Of a DNA stretch of 64,000 nt, positions 10,001 through 21,719 are shown piece after piece. The position numbers were made by a program, and so were the translations under genes. How positions within the stretch are numbered: the stretch's first letter is position 1; every line of letters begins with the position of its first letter. The notes below the pieces were generated by a model, which was not told the DNA's origin, did not search any database, and was given only the letters and a program-made list of their open reading frames with translations. Source of the DNA: JBOCEF01 sp050586345 (GTDB lineage Bacteria; Pseudomonadota; Alphaproteobacteria; Rhodobacterales; Rhodobacteraceae); contig NZ_JBOCEF010000020.1 of the NCBI RefSeq assembly GCF_050586345.1, positions 1 to 64,000 of the forward strand, given 5' to 3'.

Positions 10001-10642
10001 GGCCTCGGGCTGCTCCGCCGCGGTCTCGGCCGGGGTCTCCGGCGTGTCGGGCTGGGCGTCGCCGGCGTCGTCGCTCACCAGCGCGGGGGCGTCATCCTCG
10101 GACGCCGCATCACGCGGGTCGGCGGCGTCGCGCGGATCATCGGCGTTGTCCACGCCGATCCCGGAGGTGTCGCCCCGGCGACGGCGCGCGCGCCCGCCGC
10201 GGCGCGAACGGCGCCGGCGGCGGCCGTCCTGGCCGTCCTCATCATCCTCGTCATCGCCCTCGGACGGCGCCTCGGCGCGGCCGCGGGACTTCTTCGCGGG
10301 CGCCTCCTCGGCGTCCTCCTCGGCGCGGGCGCGGGACTTCTCGGCCTCGGCGCGCGCGGCTTCCTCCTCGGCCAGCAGCGCGTCGCGGTCGGCCTTGGGG
10401 ATCTGGTAGTAGTCCGGGTGAATTTCCGAGAAGGCGAGGAACCCGTGCCGGTTCCCGCCATACTCCACGAAGGCCGCCTGGAGGGACGGCTCGACGCGCG
10501 TCACCTTGGCGAGATAGATGTTTCCGGCGAGCTGCCTCTTGCTGATCGACTCGAAGTCGAACTCGTCTACCTTGGCGCCGTCCAGCACGACGACCCGAGT
10601 TTCCTCGGAATGCGTCGCGTCGATGAGCATCTTCTTGGCCAT
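7100..10642 (-). CDS. rne: ribonuclease E
   Basis: Endoribonuclease E/G, the core of the RNA degradosome; it processes rRNA and tRNA precursors and turns over mRNA. The 1180-residue protein starts MAKKMLIDATHSEETR with the first part of the S1 domain (about 35-90). A long acidic, Ala/Glu/Asp-rich low-complexity insert (about 95-500) follows, then the rest of S1 (RRYKIQEVIKVRQILLVQ) and the 5'-sensor region. The DNase-I-like catalytic domain carries metal-binding Asp in VDVNSGKSTKE (about 720) and DFIDMEESRNN (about 764), and the Zn-link CAHCHGTG lies at about 823-830. The 350-residue tail is basic then acidic, the scaffold region that binds partners. A split S1 is known in alphaproteobacterial RNase E, but this insert is very long. 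Confidence 0.96.
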   Translation of the reverse strand: MAKKMLIDATHSEETRVVVLDGAKVDEFDFESISKRQLAGNIYLAKVTRVEPSLQAAFVEYGGNRHGFLAFSEIHPDYYQIPKADRDALLAEEEAARAEAEKSRARAEEDAEEAPAKKSRGRAEAPSEGDDEDDEDGQDGRRRRRSRRGGRARRRRGDTSGIGVDNADDPRDAADPRDAASEDDAPALVSDDAGDAQPDTPETPAETAAEQPEAQAEIQAEAQTAEAPTEIQAETTPEAPAEDAAADAPAAETVTADAVAEPEAVVEADAPAEAETPETGTQAAAPEEAAPEAEDAPTEEAQVEEAQAEEAQAEENQAAETDESAPKDGEDPKSMAESTGLDDDKIEEPYEGGDAPVKTDDAAQAEAAEETPAEAETAEAATAQEAPVEVEAEVEAKAPEAAEDDAETASDDDDASDDASSDDDDASDDEDGSDDEDDGEGDEDADGDDDRSSRRRRRSRRGGNSRSRRSRRDDDKDEDDKPARPERAPAVEAEEVAAAPRRSRVRRYKIQEVIKVRQILLVQVVKEERGNKGAALTTYLSLAGRYCVLMPNTARGGGISRKITNAADRKKLKEIAGELEVPRGMGLIVRTAGAKRTKAEIKRDYEFLLRQWEQIRDLTLKSIAPALIYEEGSLIKRSIRDLYSREIDQILVEGEAGWREARDYMSMLMPDHLDAVVKYDEGSPLFTRFQVESELNAMFNPTVQLRSGGYIVIGITEALVAVDVNSGKSTKEGSIEDTALKTNLEAAEEVARQMRLRDLAGLIVIDFIDMEESRNNRAVEKRLKDAIKTDRARIQTGRISSFGLMEMSRQRLRPGMLEATTAPCAHCHGTGIVRSPESMALAILRALEEEGQRGRAPELLVKAPVEVANWLMNQKREHLMRIEQRCDITVRIEADPMLVTPQHSVERVKSPQRSRGHPVAGPAVTAAAVYADLEPVEDAAVVEVEAAPEAPRAAPAPAPAPSADDDDNRRRRGRRGGRRRRKKSDEGEEGSVQGTGVTVSSVPNVDESVEAVPAPTPEEQAAAEDAAAALPSPKRTRRRRKRKSDGDEAGTVEAAEAPAPAAEAVTEAPAEAPDAPAEAATEAEATAEEAPAEAAPAAEAPTEPEAEPETAEEAPAEAVMAEAVAEAPVEAEPQPQDEAPAEDAPVAAAEEETPAPAPAVEEKAEDGPPKPKRKGWWSKG

Positions 10643-11109
10643 GTTCTCCTGCCCCGGCGCGCCGGTCGCGGATCGGGTCCGCGGGCCGGGGCGCCGGCAT
10701 TCTTGCGCGCGAGAAGGCCCCGCGCCCCGTCGCAGGACCGCCGGCGCACAGGGGCGCCCGGGCTGAGGTCTCTGCAGAGGGGGGCGAAGGGCATCGCGTC
10801 GGTCTCCTGAAATGACCCCCCTGGGGGTCGAAAAAAGCGGGTCGGTCCGGCGCGCGGATCCTCCGCGAATTTTCGCGGGGCGCGGCCGATCGGGCGGTTC
10901 GGGACACCGGACCCATGCACCGTCGGTTGTGGCCGGGGCGGGGTCAGGGGCCGCGATCTACCGAAGAACCTGTCGTTCCGTGGCGTAAGGAGGCCGGGCG
11001 AATCATCGCGCGCCTCCTGCAGCGACTTGGTGACTGTATGCTTGCCATGCGAGGGTTGACAATCAATCTCCGACGCGGTGAAGCGCAAAAGCGTTGCGCG
11101 CCCTAGGGG
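10643..11109. promoter_or_regulatory. divergent regulatory region between rne and the amidase
   Basis: This 467-base region serves as rne 5' leader on the minus strand and amidase upstream region on the plus strand. A palindrome GACCCCCCTGGGGGTC followed by A6 lies at 10814-10829. On the plus side TTGACA at 11056-11061 is a good -35 match, but the segment 17 bases further on is not a good -10. RNase E autoregulates through its 5' leader in enterics; whether that applies here is unknown. Confidence 0.4.
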
Positions 11110-12366
11110 ATGCGCGGATCGGACGGGGGCGGAAGGCCGGTGGAGACGGGGCTGAGAGCATGGGCGCGGCGCGCCGGGGCGGCGGCGCTGATCGTCGCGG
11201 CGGGCCTGGCATGGGCGCCGGGCGGACCGGCGCGGGCGCAGGGCGCGGCGTCTCCGGCCGGGGGCGTGCAGGTCCCCGCCGCCGAGGCGCCCGCGGCGCG
11301 CAGCCTGCGGATCGAGCGGCTCGACCGGCGGCGCAGCGAGCTGGTCCTCGACCTCTCGGGCCCCACCCCCTGGCGGGCGTTCTTCCTGGCGGACCCGCCG
11401 CGCATGGCGCTGGATTTCGGCCCCGTCGACTGGTCGCAGACGAAGGCGCGGGTGGACCCGGACGGCCTCGCCTCCGCCGCCCGCTTCGGCCTCTTCGCCC
11501 CCGGCCGGTCGCGTCTCGTGGTCGACCTGGCGCGCCCGGTCCGCATCCGCCACGGCGCGCTGAGCGATACGCGCGCGGGCGCCCGCCTGCGCCTGCTGCT
11601 CGAGGAGACCGACGCCGAGAGCTTCGCCGCCCTCGCCGGCTGGCCCGACGACGCCCGCCCCGCCGCGCCGCCCCCGCCGCCGCAGACCGACGGCCCGCCG
11701 GTGGTGGTGATCGACCCCGGCCATGGCGGCGTCGATCCCGGCGCGATCCGCGGCGAGACGATGGAGAAGGACCTGGTCCTCGCCTTCGCGCAGGACCTCT
11801 TCGCCGCGCTCGAGGCCTCGGGGCGCTGGCGGCCGGTGATGACCCGGACCGGGGACGTCTTCGTCAGCCTGCGCGACCGGGTGGCCTTCGCCGAAGCGGC
11901 GGGCGCGGCCGCGTTCCTGTCGATCCATGTCAACGCGCTGGAGAGCGGCGAGGCCACGGGCGCCTCGATCCACACCCTGAGCCGCGAGGCGTCCTCGGAG
12001 GAGGCCGCCGCCCTCGCCGCTTTCGAGAACCGCGCCGACCTGCTGGCCGGGGTGTCGCTGGAAGGGGAGGGGGACGACGTCGCGCGCGCGCTGATCGACC
12101 TGTCGCGCCGGCGCACCGACAAGCGCTCGCGCGGCCTCGGCGAGGCGCTGGTGGACGCGCTGCGGGGCCGCGCGGCGCTGCTGGAGGGGCGGGCGCATTC
12201 CCACGCGGGGTTCCGGGTGCTCAAGTCCCCCACCGTGCCCTCGGCGCTGGTGGAACTGGGCTTCATGTCCACGGAAGGGGATCTCGAGAAGATCCGCGAC
12301 CCCGCCTGGCGGGCGCGGGTGGCGGCGGGGATGGTCGAGGCGCTGGCGGACTGGGCCGGACGCTGA
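11110..12366 (+). CDS. amiC: N-acetylmuramoyl-L-alanine amidase (AmiC type)
   Basis: Periplasmic zinc amidase that cleaves the peptide stem from murein during daughter-cell separation. The 418-residue protein has an N-terminal signal segment (about 15-45) and an AMIN-type beta domain (about 65-165) that targets the septum. A Pro-rich linker (PPPPPPQ) leads to the Amidase_3 catalytic domain. Zinc and active-site landmarks are DPGHGGVDPGA (about 200), SIHVNALES (about 270) and the catalytic Glu in VELGFMS (about 380). It lies upstream of the mrcA penicillin-binding protein on the same strand, 290 bp apart, consistent with coordinated wall synthesis and splitting. Confidence 0.93.
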   Translation: MRGSDGGGRPVETGLRAWARRAGAAALIVAAGLAWAPGGPARAQGAASPAGGVQVPAAEAPAARSLRIERLDRRRSELVLDLSGPTPWRAFFLADPPRMALDFGPVDWSQTKARVDPDGLASAARFGLFAPGRSRLVVDLARPVRIRHGALSDTRAGARLRLLLEETDAESFAALAGWPDDARPAAPPPPPQTDGPPVVVIDPGHGGVDPGAIRGETMEKDLVLAFAQDLFAALEASGRWRPVMTRTGDVFVSLRDRVAFAEAAGAAAFLSIHVNALESGEATGASIHTLSREASSEEAAALAAFENRADLLAGVSLEGEGDDVARALIDLSRRRTDKRSRGLGEALVDALRGRAALLEGRAHSHAGFRVLKSPTVPSALVELGFMSTEGDLEKIRDPAWRARVAAGMVEALADWAGR

Positions 12367-12656
12367 GCCGGGCCGGGGCCTGGGCCTGGGCCTGAGCCGG
12401 GACCGCGCCGGGGCTGGGCCGCGATTCCGCCAGGCGGCGGGGCGGCGCGCCCGAAGGGCCTGATCCGGCCCAATTTTCGCCGCGCCGGGCGGTCATTCCC
12501 GGGGCAGGGCGCAGCCCGCCCGCGCTCCTGCACGGCCCCGCGCGCAATCCGTGCAAACGCGCAACAATCCCTGCGCCGCGGCGCCCGCCATCCTGTCGCG
12601 CGGCGCGCCGACGCTATATCGTCCCCCATCCCGCGCAAAACCCGAGTCGAGCCTCC

Positions 12657-15686
<3,030 letters not shown>

Positions 15687-15692
15687 GAAGGG

Positions 15693-15719
15693 GGGCGGTC
15701 CTGGCGGGCCGCCCTCTTG
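15693..15719. terminator. short GC hairpin between convergent mrcA and the giant gene
   Basis: GGGCGGTC pairs with GGCCGCCC (one G-T pair) around a short loop, followed by TCTTGCG. It is the only terminator-like structure in the 100 bases between the two convergent genes; the T tail is weak. Confidence 0.45.
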
Positions 15720-15788
15720 CGTTTGGGTGGGGCGTGGCGGGGGCTGCCGCCGCGCCTGAAGACGCGCTAGCCCGGGCGGCCGGCCGTG

Positions 15789-18700
15789 TCACCTGCCTTC
15801 GCCGGAGAAGTGGCGGAACCCTATGCGCGTGACGATCTCCTCCGATCCCGCGCCGCCGCTTTCGGCGCCCGCCCCGACCAGTTCGTGGACGGCCTCCAGC
15901 GCCTTCGACGGCGACATGTCCTGCAGGCCTGTCCCGGACGGGCCGCCCTTGCGGACGGCGTCGAGCCGTCGAAGCTGGAACTCCAGGTCGTTGCGTCCCG
16001 GGATATGGTGGATGGTCACCTCGTCGCGCGCTTTGCGGATCTCCTCGCGCGTGGCGTCCGAGAGCTCCCTCCCGAGCACGCTGCGCAGGACGCTGCTGCG
16101 CGCCGCGTCCACCATGCGCTGGATCTGCCCGTCCAGTTCGCGATCCTCCCGCGTGCGCACGGCGAGCGATGCATTGAACCGCTCCGCATCCGCCGCCGCG
16201 AACGGGATCGAGACCGGCCGCAGGAACATCTCGGTGCGCAGGACCTGGTGATCCTGGAAGATGGCGTGCTGGAGCGAGAACACGTCGTACAGACGCCGCG
16301 CCCCGTTCGCCAGCCAGGGCTTGCGCGCCTGGACGTCTTCGTCCTCCGGCGGCGCGTCGCAATGGATCAGCAGGTAGATGTCGCTCCAGCCCTCGCCCAG
16401 CAGCAGCGAGTCGCCATCGGCGAGGAAGCCGCCGATGGTCTCGACGGTCAGGGAGGGCAGGTCCCCGAAGCAGCGGGCCAGCTCGAGCGCGTCGCGCAGG
16501 CGCCCGCCGGAGGGGGCGGCGTCGTCGGCTTCTTCCGCGAGAACGTGGAACGGGTGCGTGGTCGGCTCGGCCTCGAACACCTTGCGCAGCGCGTCGGGCG
16601 TCCAGGCCGCACCGTCCCAGACCGGCGTGCACAGCGTCTTGAACCGTGCGGCCTCGGCATCCGCGAGATCGAAGCGCTCGTTCAGGCCGACGGCGCGCCG
16701 GAGCGCGCGGATCATCGCGGCTTCCGCCTGCGGGGTCGCCAGCGGGCGGTCCGGGCTGGTCCAGGCCCGGCGCGCCGCCCGCAGCCTGTGCACGAAGCCG
16801 AGGCGCGATGCGCGGCGATCAAGCCGGATCGACAGGACGGCGAGAAGATCGCTCTTCCTGTGCGGCGCAGCCCCGCCCCCGGACCCGGTCGGGGCGTTCC
16901 GCGCGGTCGCCGCGATCATCTTGTCGGCGAGCAGATCCACCGGCGGCGCGCCGAGCGAGACCGAGATGGTCTGCTCGCGGCGCTCGAAGAACGCCCGGAA
17001 GCCGAACTCCTGGTTGATCCGGCTGAACGGGCTTCCGGCCCGGTCCGCATAGAGCTTCCCGGCGACCCTCGGGGCGCGCGGATCCAGGATGGGCAGCCGC
17101 AGCTGCCCCAGCAGCTGCGTGTCCGAGAACAGGAAATAGTCGTATCGCCCGAGCGTCGCGAAGCGCCTGAGCCCGCGCGGCGCTCCGCCGTCAGGCGCGC
17201 CGATGCGGCGCGGGTCGGGCTGCAGGAAATGGGCCTGCGACGCCTCCGGATCCGTCGGCTTGGTCACGCAGCCGAAATCGCGCCACCAATGGGTGTCGAT
17301 CAGGGACATGCGAGACAGGTTCATCGACCGGAAGCCGCGCAGGTCGCCCGCATCGGGCGGAGTCTCTCCGGGCGCCGTGCAGGCCTCGGTGAGGCCAGTG
17401 GAAAAGTCCTCCAGCACCGGGCTGCGCGTGCGCCGGTCGGCAAGCTGCTTCTCGCGGTCGGCCGCCAGCTCGAGCAGCGCGTTGACCGGACCGAAGGCGA
17501 TCGCGGACCGCGCCATGGGGTCGATCACCGGGCGGATGTCCCGGAAGCGGCGCGCCTTGAGCGCCGACAGCCGCCGCGCCGTCCGCAGGTGCAGGCTGTG
17601 GCGCATGTGCAGCGGGCGGGCCTTGGCCTGCTGGAACCGCTCCTTCGCTTCCTGCGGGTCCCTGCTCGCGGTCTTGAGGATCTCCCACCCGTCGATCAGC
17701 GCCTGGCGCTTCAGCATCCCGATGCGCAGCAGCCTGCGCTTGAGCACGCGCTGCGCCGTGGCGCCGACCAACATGACGTCGGCGAGAGAGGGGGGCTCCC
17801 GCACGACCTGTTCGTGGGCGTCGTCCCGGAAAAGCCGCTTGATGTAGTCGCAGACCGGCTGGGTCGGCTCGTCCGACAGCTCCATCCACAGCACTTCGCG
17901 CTCCACCTCGCTCGCGGTGTAGGGCGGCTTTCCCTTCTTGGTCCTGAGCCGATCGAGCGCGGCCAGCAGCTTCTCCATCGACGCGCCGCTGCGGTCGCCC
18001 GGCACGCCGATGTCCCGGAACGGCTGCCGGTCGGGAAGGTGCATCGGCATCACCCCGTCCGGGTAGGCCCGGTCGAGCTTGAGGATCTGCAGCGCGCCGA
18101 GGCCCTCGAAATCCGCCGAGTCGAAGGCTTTTGCATTGTGCAGCCTGTCGGCGGCCCCGATCAGCCGGCCGATCTCGAACACCCGGAGGGACTGGACCAT
18201 GTTGTCGCTCAGGCGGCGGACCAGCGGCGAAAACGCGAAGTCGCGGAGCGCCTTGATCTGCGCCGCCTCGTCCGTCGGGGCGACGGCGCTCTCGTCGATC
18301 TTCCTGAAGGTATGGTCGCGCTCGGCCCAGAACGCGCCGTCCAGGTTCTGCAGCATTTCGCTGCCGAGGTCGCGCGCAAGGCGGCGAAGGGCGACCAGGT
18401 GCGCCGAGGCCTGGCCCTGGAACGCATCGGCGTCGAGCTCGCGATACTCGTCCGCGATGTCGTTCAGCCGCTTGACGGCGGCGTCTCTCCAGTCGTCGAA
18501 ATCCTTCGTGATCGGCTGCGCGGCAGGTTTCGCGGTTGCGATGGCCTTTTCGAGGTCGGCGCGGGCCTTCTCCACGCGCTCCGGGCGAAAGGGGCCCAGC
18601 TGGCGTTCCAGGATCTCGGCGAAGACCAGCGCGGCATGGGTGCGCAGGTGCGGCCGGCTTTCCTGCGCCAGCGCGCCGTAGGACTTGTCCCAGAATTCCC

Positions 18701-21700
18701 TCAGGAACTCGAGCTCGAGGAAATCGGCGTCGAGATCGGCGCCGAGCCAGCCGAGGATCACGCCGCCGATGCGCCTGGCGTAGAGTTCCCTGAGCTGGTC
18801 CCTGCGCGGCGCCCGGCCCGGGTCGCCGCTGGCTTTACGCGCGCGGATATCGGCTTCGACCTGTTCCAGCTGCCGGGCCAGCAGATCGGGCCAGCTTGGC
18901 GCGTCGGCCTGGGCCGCGCGGCCGCGCGGGTCCGCCAGGGCCGCCTTGGCCCAGGCTTCCCGGAGCCTCTCGAGCCCGCGCTCGAGCTCAGCGTCTCCCT
19001 CGCCCTCGCCCAGCGTGCAGGCGATGTCATGCACCACGTCCTGCATGAAGCGGTTGGTGCGCACGCCTTCGTGCCAGCGCGCCATGTCGCCGACGGGCCG
19101 CTCGGTCAGGTTCATCAGCATCCGGACCAGTTCGGCCAGCGCATCGGTCGCGTTCCGACGCTGGAAGAACCACATCTCGATGGCGAGCTGCACCACCTCG
19201 CGCCCAGGCGCGAAGTCGCTGGACAGGGTTTCGAGAAGGCACCATTCGCGCCCGTCCGGCGTGCGCCCGTTGACCTTGGCGAACAGCTCCATCGTCCGGA
19301 ACATCGAGCTTTGCCAGGGGACGTCGCCGAGCTGCCGGAAGACGGGAACCCTCTCCACGATGTCGTCCAGCCGGTCGCGCTGCGCCTTCGGGTCTGCCGC
19401 CGGGCCCATGTCGGCCAGCGCCTGCCGGGCGCGGCGCATGTGGCGCAGGGTGCGGTCATCGGCGGTGACATAGAGGGCGGTGAACGCGATCAGGCTGTCC
19501 GCGGACCGCAGCGCCGGGAAGGTTGCGTCCAGCCCCTGGTCGACCGCGGCGGCCCAGGCGGCGAGACGGTCCGCGGCATGCAGCCCCAGGAAGGATCGCG
19601 CGGCCCTGAAGGGCGGCGTCCCGCCCTCCAGCAGGCGTCCCGTCCGCTCGGCGCAGCGTCCCGGCGTCAGCAGCCAGTGCGACGCGCGATCCGGTTGGGC
19701 GGCCTTGCGCTCGGCCATGAACTCCACGAGCCGGCCGTGCATCTGCCGCGTCAGCGCGCCGCCGGTCGGGGCGTCGTCCAGGACGTCGTTGCGCGCCTGC
19801 GCCGCCTTGGAATTCAGCCGGTCCGCCGCGGGCGCATGCAGCCCGCCGGTGTCGCGGCGAAACTGCATCAGCGGGTGCAGCGCGCCGGAGGTCCGGATGC
19901 GGGTGACGATCATGCGCGCGTAGATGTCCCAGTCGTCGACGTCCACGTCGTCGCCGAGCTTGGGGCGGTGCAGCGCCCTCAACCTGTCATGGAGCAGCCT
20001 GACGCAGCCGACCACGCCGTCCGTCATGGTGTCGGCCAGCCCGTCTTCAGCCGGCACGGGCTGCGTTGCATGAAGCACGTCCGCGATGACCACGAGCCGC
20101 AGGTACCAGAACCGGGAAAGCTTCACGTAGCCGGCGCCTTCCTCGAGGATCCGCTCCAGCATCCCGAGGTCCCGCCACTCCCTCCAGTCGCTGCGCTGGG
20201 CGATGCGCCCGACGGTCGTGCCGAGGAGTTCCTGGAACAGGGCGAACAGGTATCCGGGCCCCGTCACCGTGGCGGCGAGGATGTCGGCCAGGATCTCCCG
20301 CATCTCGCTTTCATGCCGGGCGTGGGTCTCCTCGGAATCGATCTCGGCGAGCCGGTCCGACTTGACCGACATCAGCCCCTGCCAGAGCTCCGTCAGCGGC
20401 TCGTGGAGCCCGGTCCGCTCCAGCGGGGACGCCATGTCGCCGAAGACCTCGACGAGGACGCAGTGCGCGGCTTCGTGCGCGATCACCGGCTGCAGGTCGG
20501 GCCGGTCGGGCATCCAGAAGCTGGTGTTCACCGCGAAGGAGGAGAAGGACGGCATCTGCGCGATGTAGTCCTCCGATTTCCGGCCGCGGCGCCGGCCGGT
20601 CGCGGAGCGGTTGGAGCGGGTGATGCCGAGCGTTTCGGCGTTGTTCGAGGTATAGTTGTGGGCCCACCGATGAATGAAGGTGGGCATGCCGGGAAACAGG
20701 GTGTCTTCGTCGCCCTCCTCGTCGTCTTTCGACAGAAGGCGGCGCACGAGCCGGGAGGTGTCGATGAACAGCTCTCGCGACCGTTCGCCCAGCATCTGGT
20801 GATACACGCCCTGTTCGCGCCGCCGCCCGGTGATCGGGCGGTGGTTCTCCTGCAGGCCGAGATCGATGGTCTTCTCGAAACTGGCGTGGAAGTCTTCGAG
20901 CCTGCGGATCGACAGCGCCATGTTCGCATGGGCGATCGACCGTGCGAGCAGGAAGTCGCCCCGGGCGATCCGCTTGCGCTCGTCACTGGCGCCCCTGACC
21001 CCGATGGCGGACGGGTTGAAGGCGCGCAGGCCGTAATAGGCGACATGCAGCTTGTCATGCACGAGGTTGCGCTTGAGGCTCTGCAGCGCCGCGAACCCGG
21101 CGTAGTGCGTCTCGAAGCTGTCGTCCCACTGCCCCGACAGGGCCCGTCGACGCAAGGCGCGGCTGATCGGGGCGACGGCGGCGCGCCAGGCGTCCGCGAC
21201 GGCCAGGCGCGACTGGAATTCGGGGAAGGCGCCCTCGAGCTTCAGGTCGGGAAAGGCGGGCTCCGGCGTCCATTGGGCCTCCTTGTCCTGCGCGCCGCCG
21301 CCGGGCCGGCGCGCGCGCGCTTTCAGATCGCCGTCGGGCATCTGCGCGCGCTTGTCGTCGTCGCGCACGGGGAGCAGGGGGACGAAGGCTTCGGCCAGCC
21401 GCGGAATGGTCGCGCTCGGTCCCTTGAACAGACTGCTGGCGAACAGCCGGGTCCATCCCGCCTGTCCGCTCTGGCTCGGGCGGATCGCCTCCACGCCGCC
21501 GAAGATGAAGGATTCCTCGAAGCGCAGGGCGGCGTGGAGTTCCGGGAACCGCATGGTGTAGATGAGGTTCGCCTGGAGGTGCCGGACCTCCATCAGCAGG
21601 GTGTCGAACCGCTCCATGCTGTCGGCCAGCAACTGGAACGCCATCACCGCCTCGCGCTCCTGCTCGAGCGCGACGCCGGCGGAGTCCCTGGAGATCAGCA

Positions 21701-21719
21701 GCGGGCCGCGGCGGCTCAT
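15789..21719 (-). CDS. giant protein of unknown family with HExxH...ExxxD zinc-site signature
   Basis: Protein of 1976 residues that I cannot assign to a named family. No signal peptide, TM segment, Walker A loop or nuclease motif is visible. It looks cytoplasmic, mostly helical and charged, with many Arg-rich stretches. The one clear signature is a gluzincin-type zinc site: HEAAH at residues 415-419 after a hydrophobic beta-like lead (LQPVIA), and ExxxD (Glu475...Asp479 in REILADIL), the third-ligand arrangement seen in M48 and relatives. About 1500 residues follow it with no recognised domain. The start at 21719 gives an ATGA overlap with the stop of the upstream membrane-protein gene, so translation is coupled. 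An in-frame start 42 codons upstream encodes an Arg/Gly/Asp-rich antisense-like stretch and is rejected. GC content looks a little lower than in the flanking housekeeping genes. A membrane-associated protease or defence/toxin role is only inference. Confidence 0.85.
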   Translation of the reverse strand: MSRRGPLLISRDSAGVALEQEREAVMAFQLLADSMERFDTLLMEVRHLQANLIYTMRFPELHAALRFEESFIFGGVEAIRPSQSGQAGWTRLFASSLFKGPSATIPRLAEAFVPLLPVRDDDKRAQMPDGDLKARARRPGGGAQDKEAQWTPEPAFPDLKLEGAFPEFQSRLAVADAWRAAVAPISRALRRRALSGQWDDSFETHYAGFAALQSLKRNLVHDKLHVAYYGLRAFNPSAIGVRGASDERKRIARGDFLLARSIAHANMALSIRRLEDFHASFEKTIDLGLQENHRPITGRRREQGVYHQMLGERSRELFIDTSRLVRRLLSKDDEEGDEDTLFPGMPTFIHRWAHNYTSNNAETLGITRSNRSATGRRRGRKSEDYIAQMPSFSSFAVNTSFWMPDRPDLQPVIAHEAAHCVLVEVFGDMASPLERTGLHEPLTELWQGLMSVKSDRLAEIDSEETHARHESEMREILADILAATVTGPGYLFALFQELLGTTVGRIAQRSDWREWRDLGMLERILEEGAGYVKLSRFWYLRLVVIADVLHATQPVPAEDGLADTMTDGVVGCVRLLHDRLRALHRPKLGDDVDVDDWDIYARMIVTRIRTSGALHPLMQFRRDTGGLHAPAADRLNSKAAQARNDVLDDAPTGGALTRQMHGRLVEFMAERKAAQPDRASHWLLTPGRCAERTGRLLEGGTPPFRAARSFLGLHAADRLAAWAAAVDQGLDATFPALRSADSLIAFTALYVTADDRTLRHMRRARQALADMGPAADPKAQRDRLDDIVERVPVFRQLGDVPWQSSMFRTMELFAKVNGRTPDGREWCLLETLSSDFAPGREVVQLAIEMWFFQRRNATDALAELVRMLMNLTERPVGDMARWHEGVRTNRFMQDVVHDIACTLGEGEGDAELERGLERLREAWAKAALADPRGRAAQADAPSWPDLLARQLEQVEADIRARKASGDPGRAPRRDQLRELYARRIGGVILGWLGADLDADFLELEFLREFWDKSYGALAQESRPHLRTHAALVFAEILERQLGPFRPERVEKARADLEKAIATAKPAAQPITKDFDDWRDAAVKRLNDIADEYRELDADAFQGQASAHLVALRRLARDLGSEMLQNLDGAFWAERDHTFRKIDESAVAPTDEAAQIKALRDFAFSPLVRRLSDNMVQSLRVFEIGRLIGAADRLHNAKAFDSADFEGLGALQILKLDRAYPDGVMPMHLPDRQPFRDIGVPGDRSGASMEKLLAALDRLRTKKGKPPYTASEVEREVLWMELSDEPTQPVCDYIKRLFRDDAHEQVVREPPSLADVMLVGATAQRVLKRRLLRIGMLKRQALIDGWEILKTASRDPQEAKERFQQAKARPLHMRHSLHLRTARRLSALKARRFRDIRPVIDPMARSAIAFGPVNALLELAADREKQLADRRTRSPVLEDFSTGLTEACTAPGETPPDAGDLRGFRSMNLSRMSLIDTHWWRDFGCVTKPTDPEASQAHFLQPDPRRIGAPDGGAPRGLRRFATLGRYDYFLFSDTQLLGQLRLPILDPRAPRVAGKLYADRAGSPFSRINQEFGFRAFFERREQTISVSLGAPPVDLLADKMIAATARNAPTGSGGGAAPHRKSDLLAVLSIRLDRRASRLGFVHRLRAARRAWTSPDRPLATPQAEAAMIRALRRAVGLNERFDLADAEAARFKTLCTPVWDGAAWTPDALRKVFEAEPTTHPFHVLAEEADDAAPSGGRLRDALELARCFGDLPSLTVETIGGFLADGDSLLLGEGWSDIYLLIHCDAPPEDEDVQARKPWLANGARRLYDVFSLQHAIFQDHQVLRTEMFLRPVSIPFAAADAERFNASLAVRTREDRELDGQIQRMVDAARSSVLRSVLGRELSDATREEIRKARDEVTIHHIPGRNDLEFQLRRLDAVRKGGPSGTGLQDMSPSKALEAVHELVGAGAESGGAGSEEIVTRIGFRHFSGEGR

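Noticed and set aside
6695..10810. 1371-codon open frame on the plus strand across rne
   Set aside because: It is antisense to RNase E, whose complete domains are recognisable on the minus strand.
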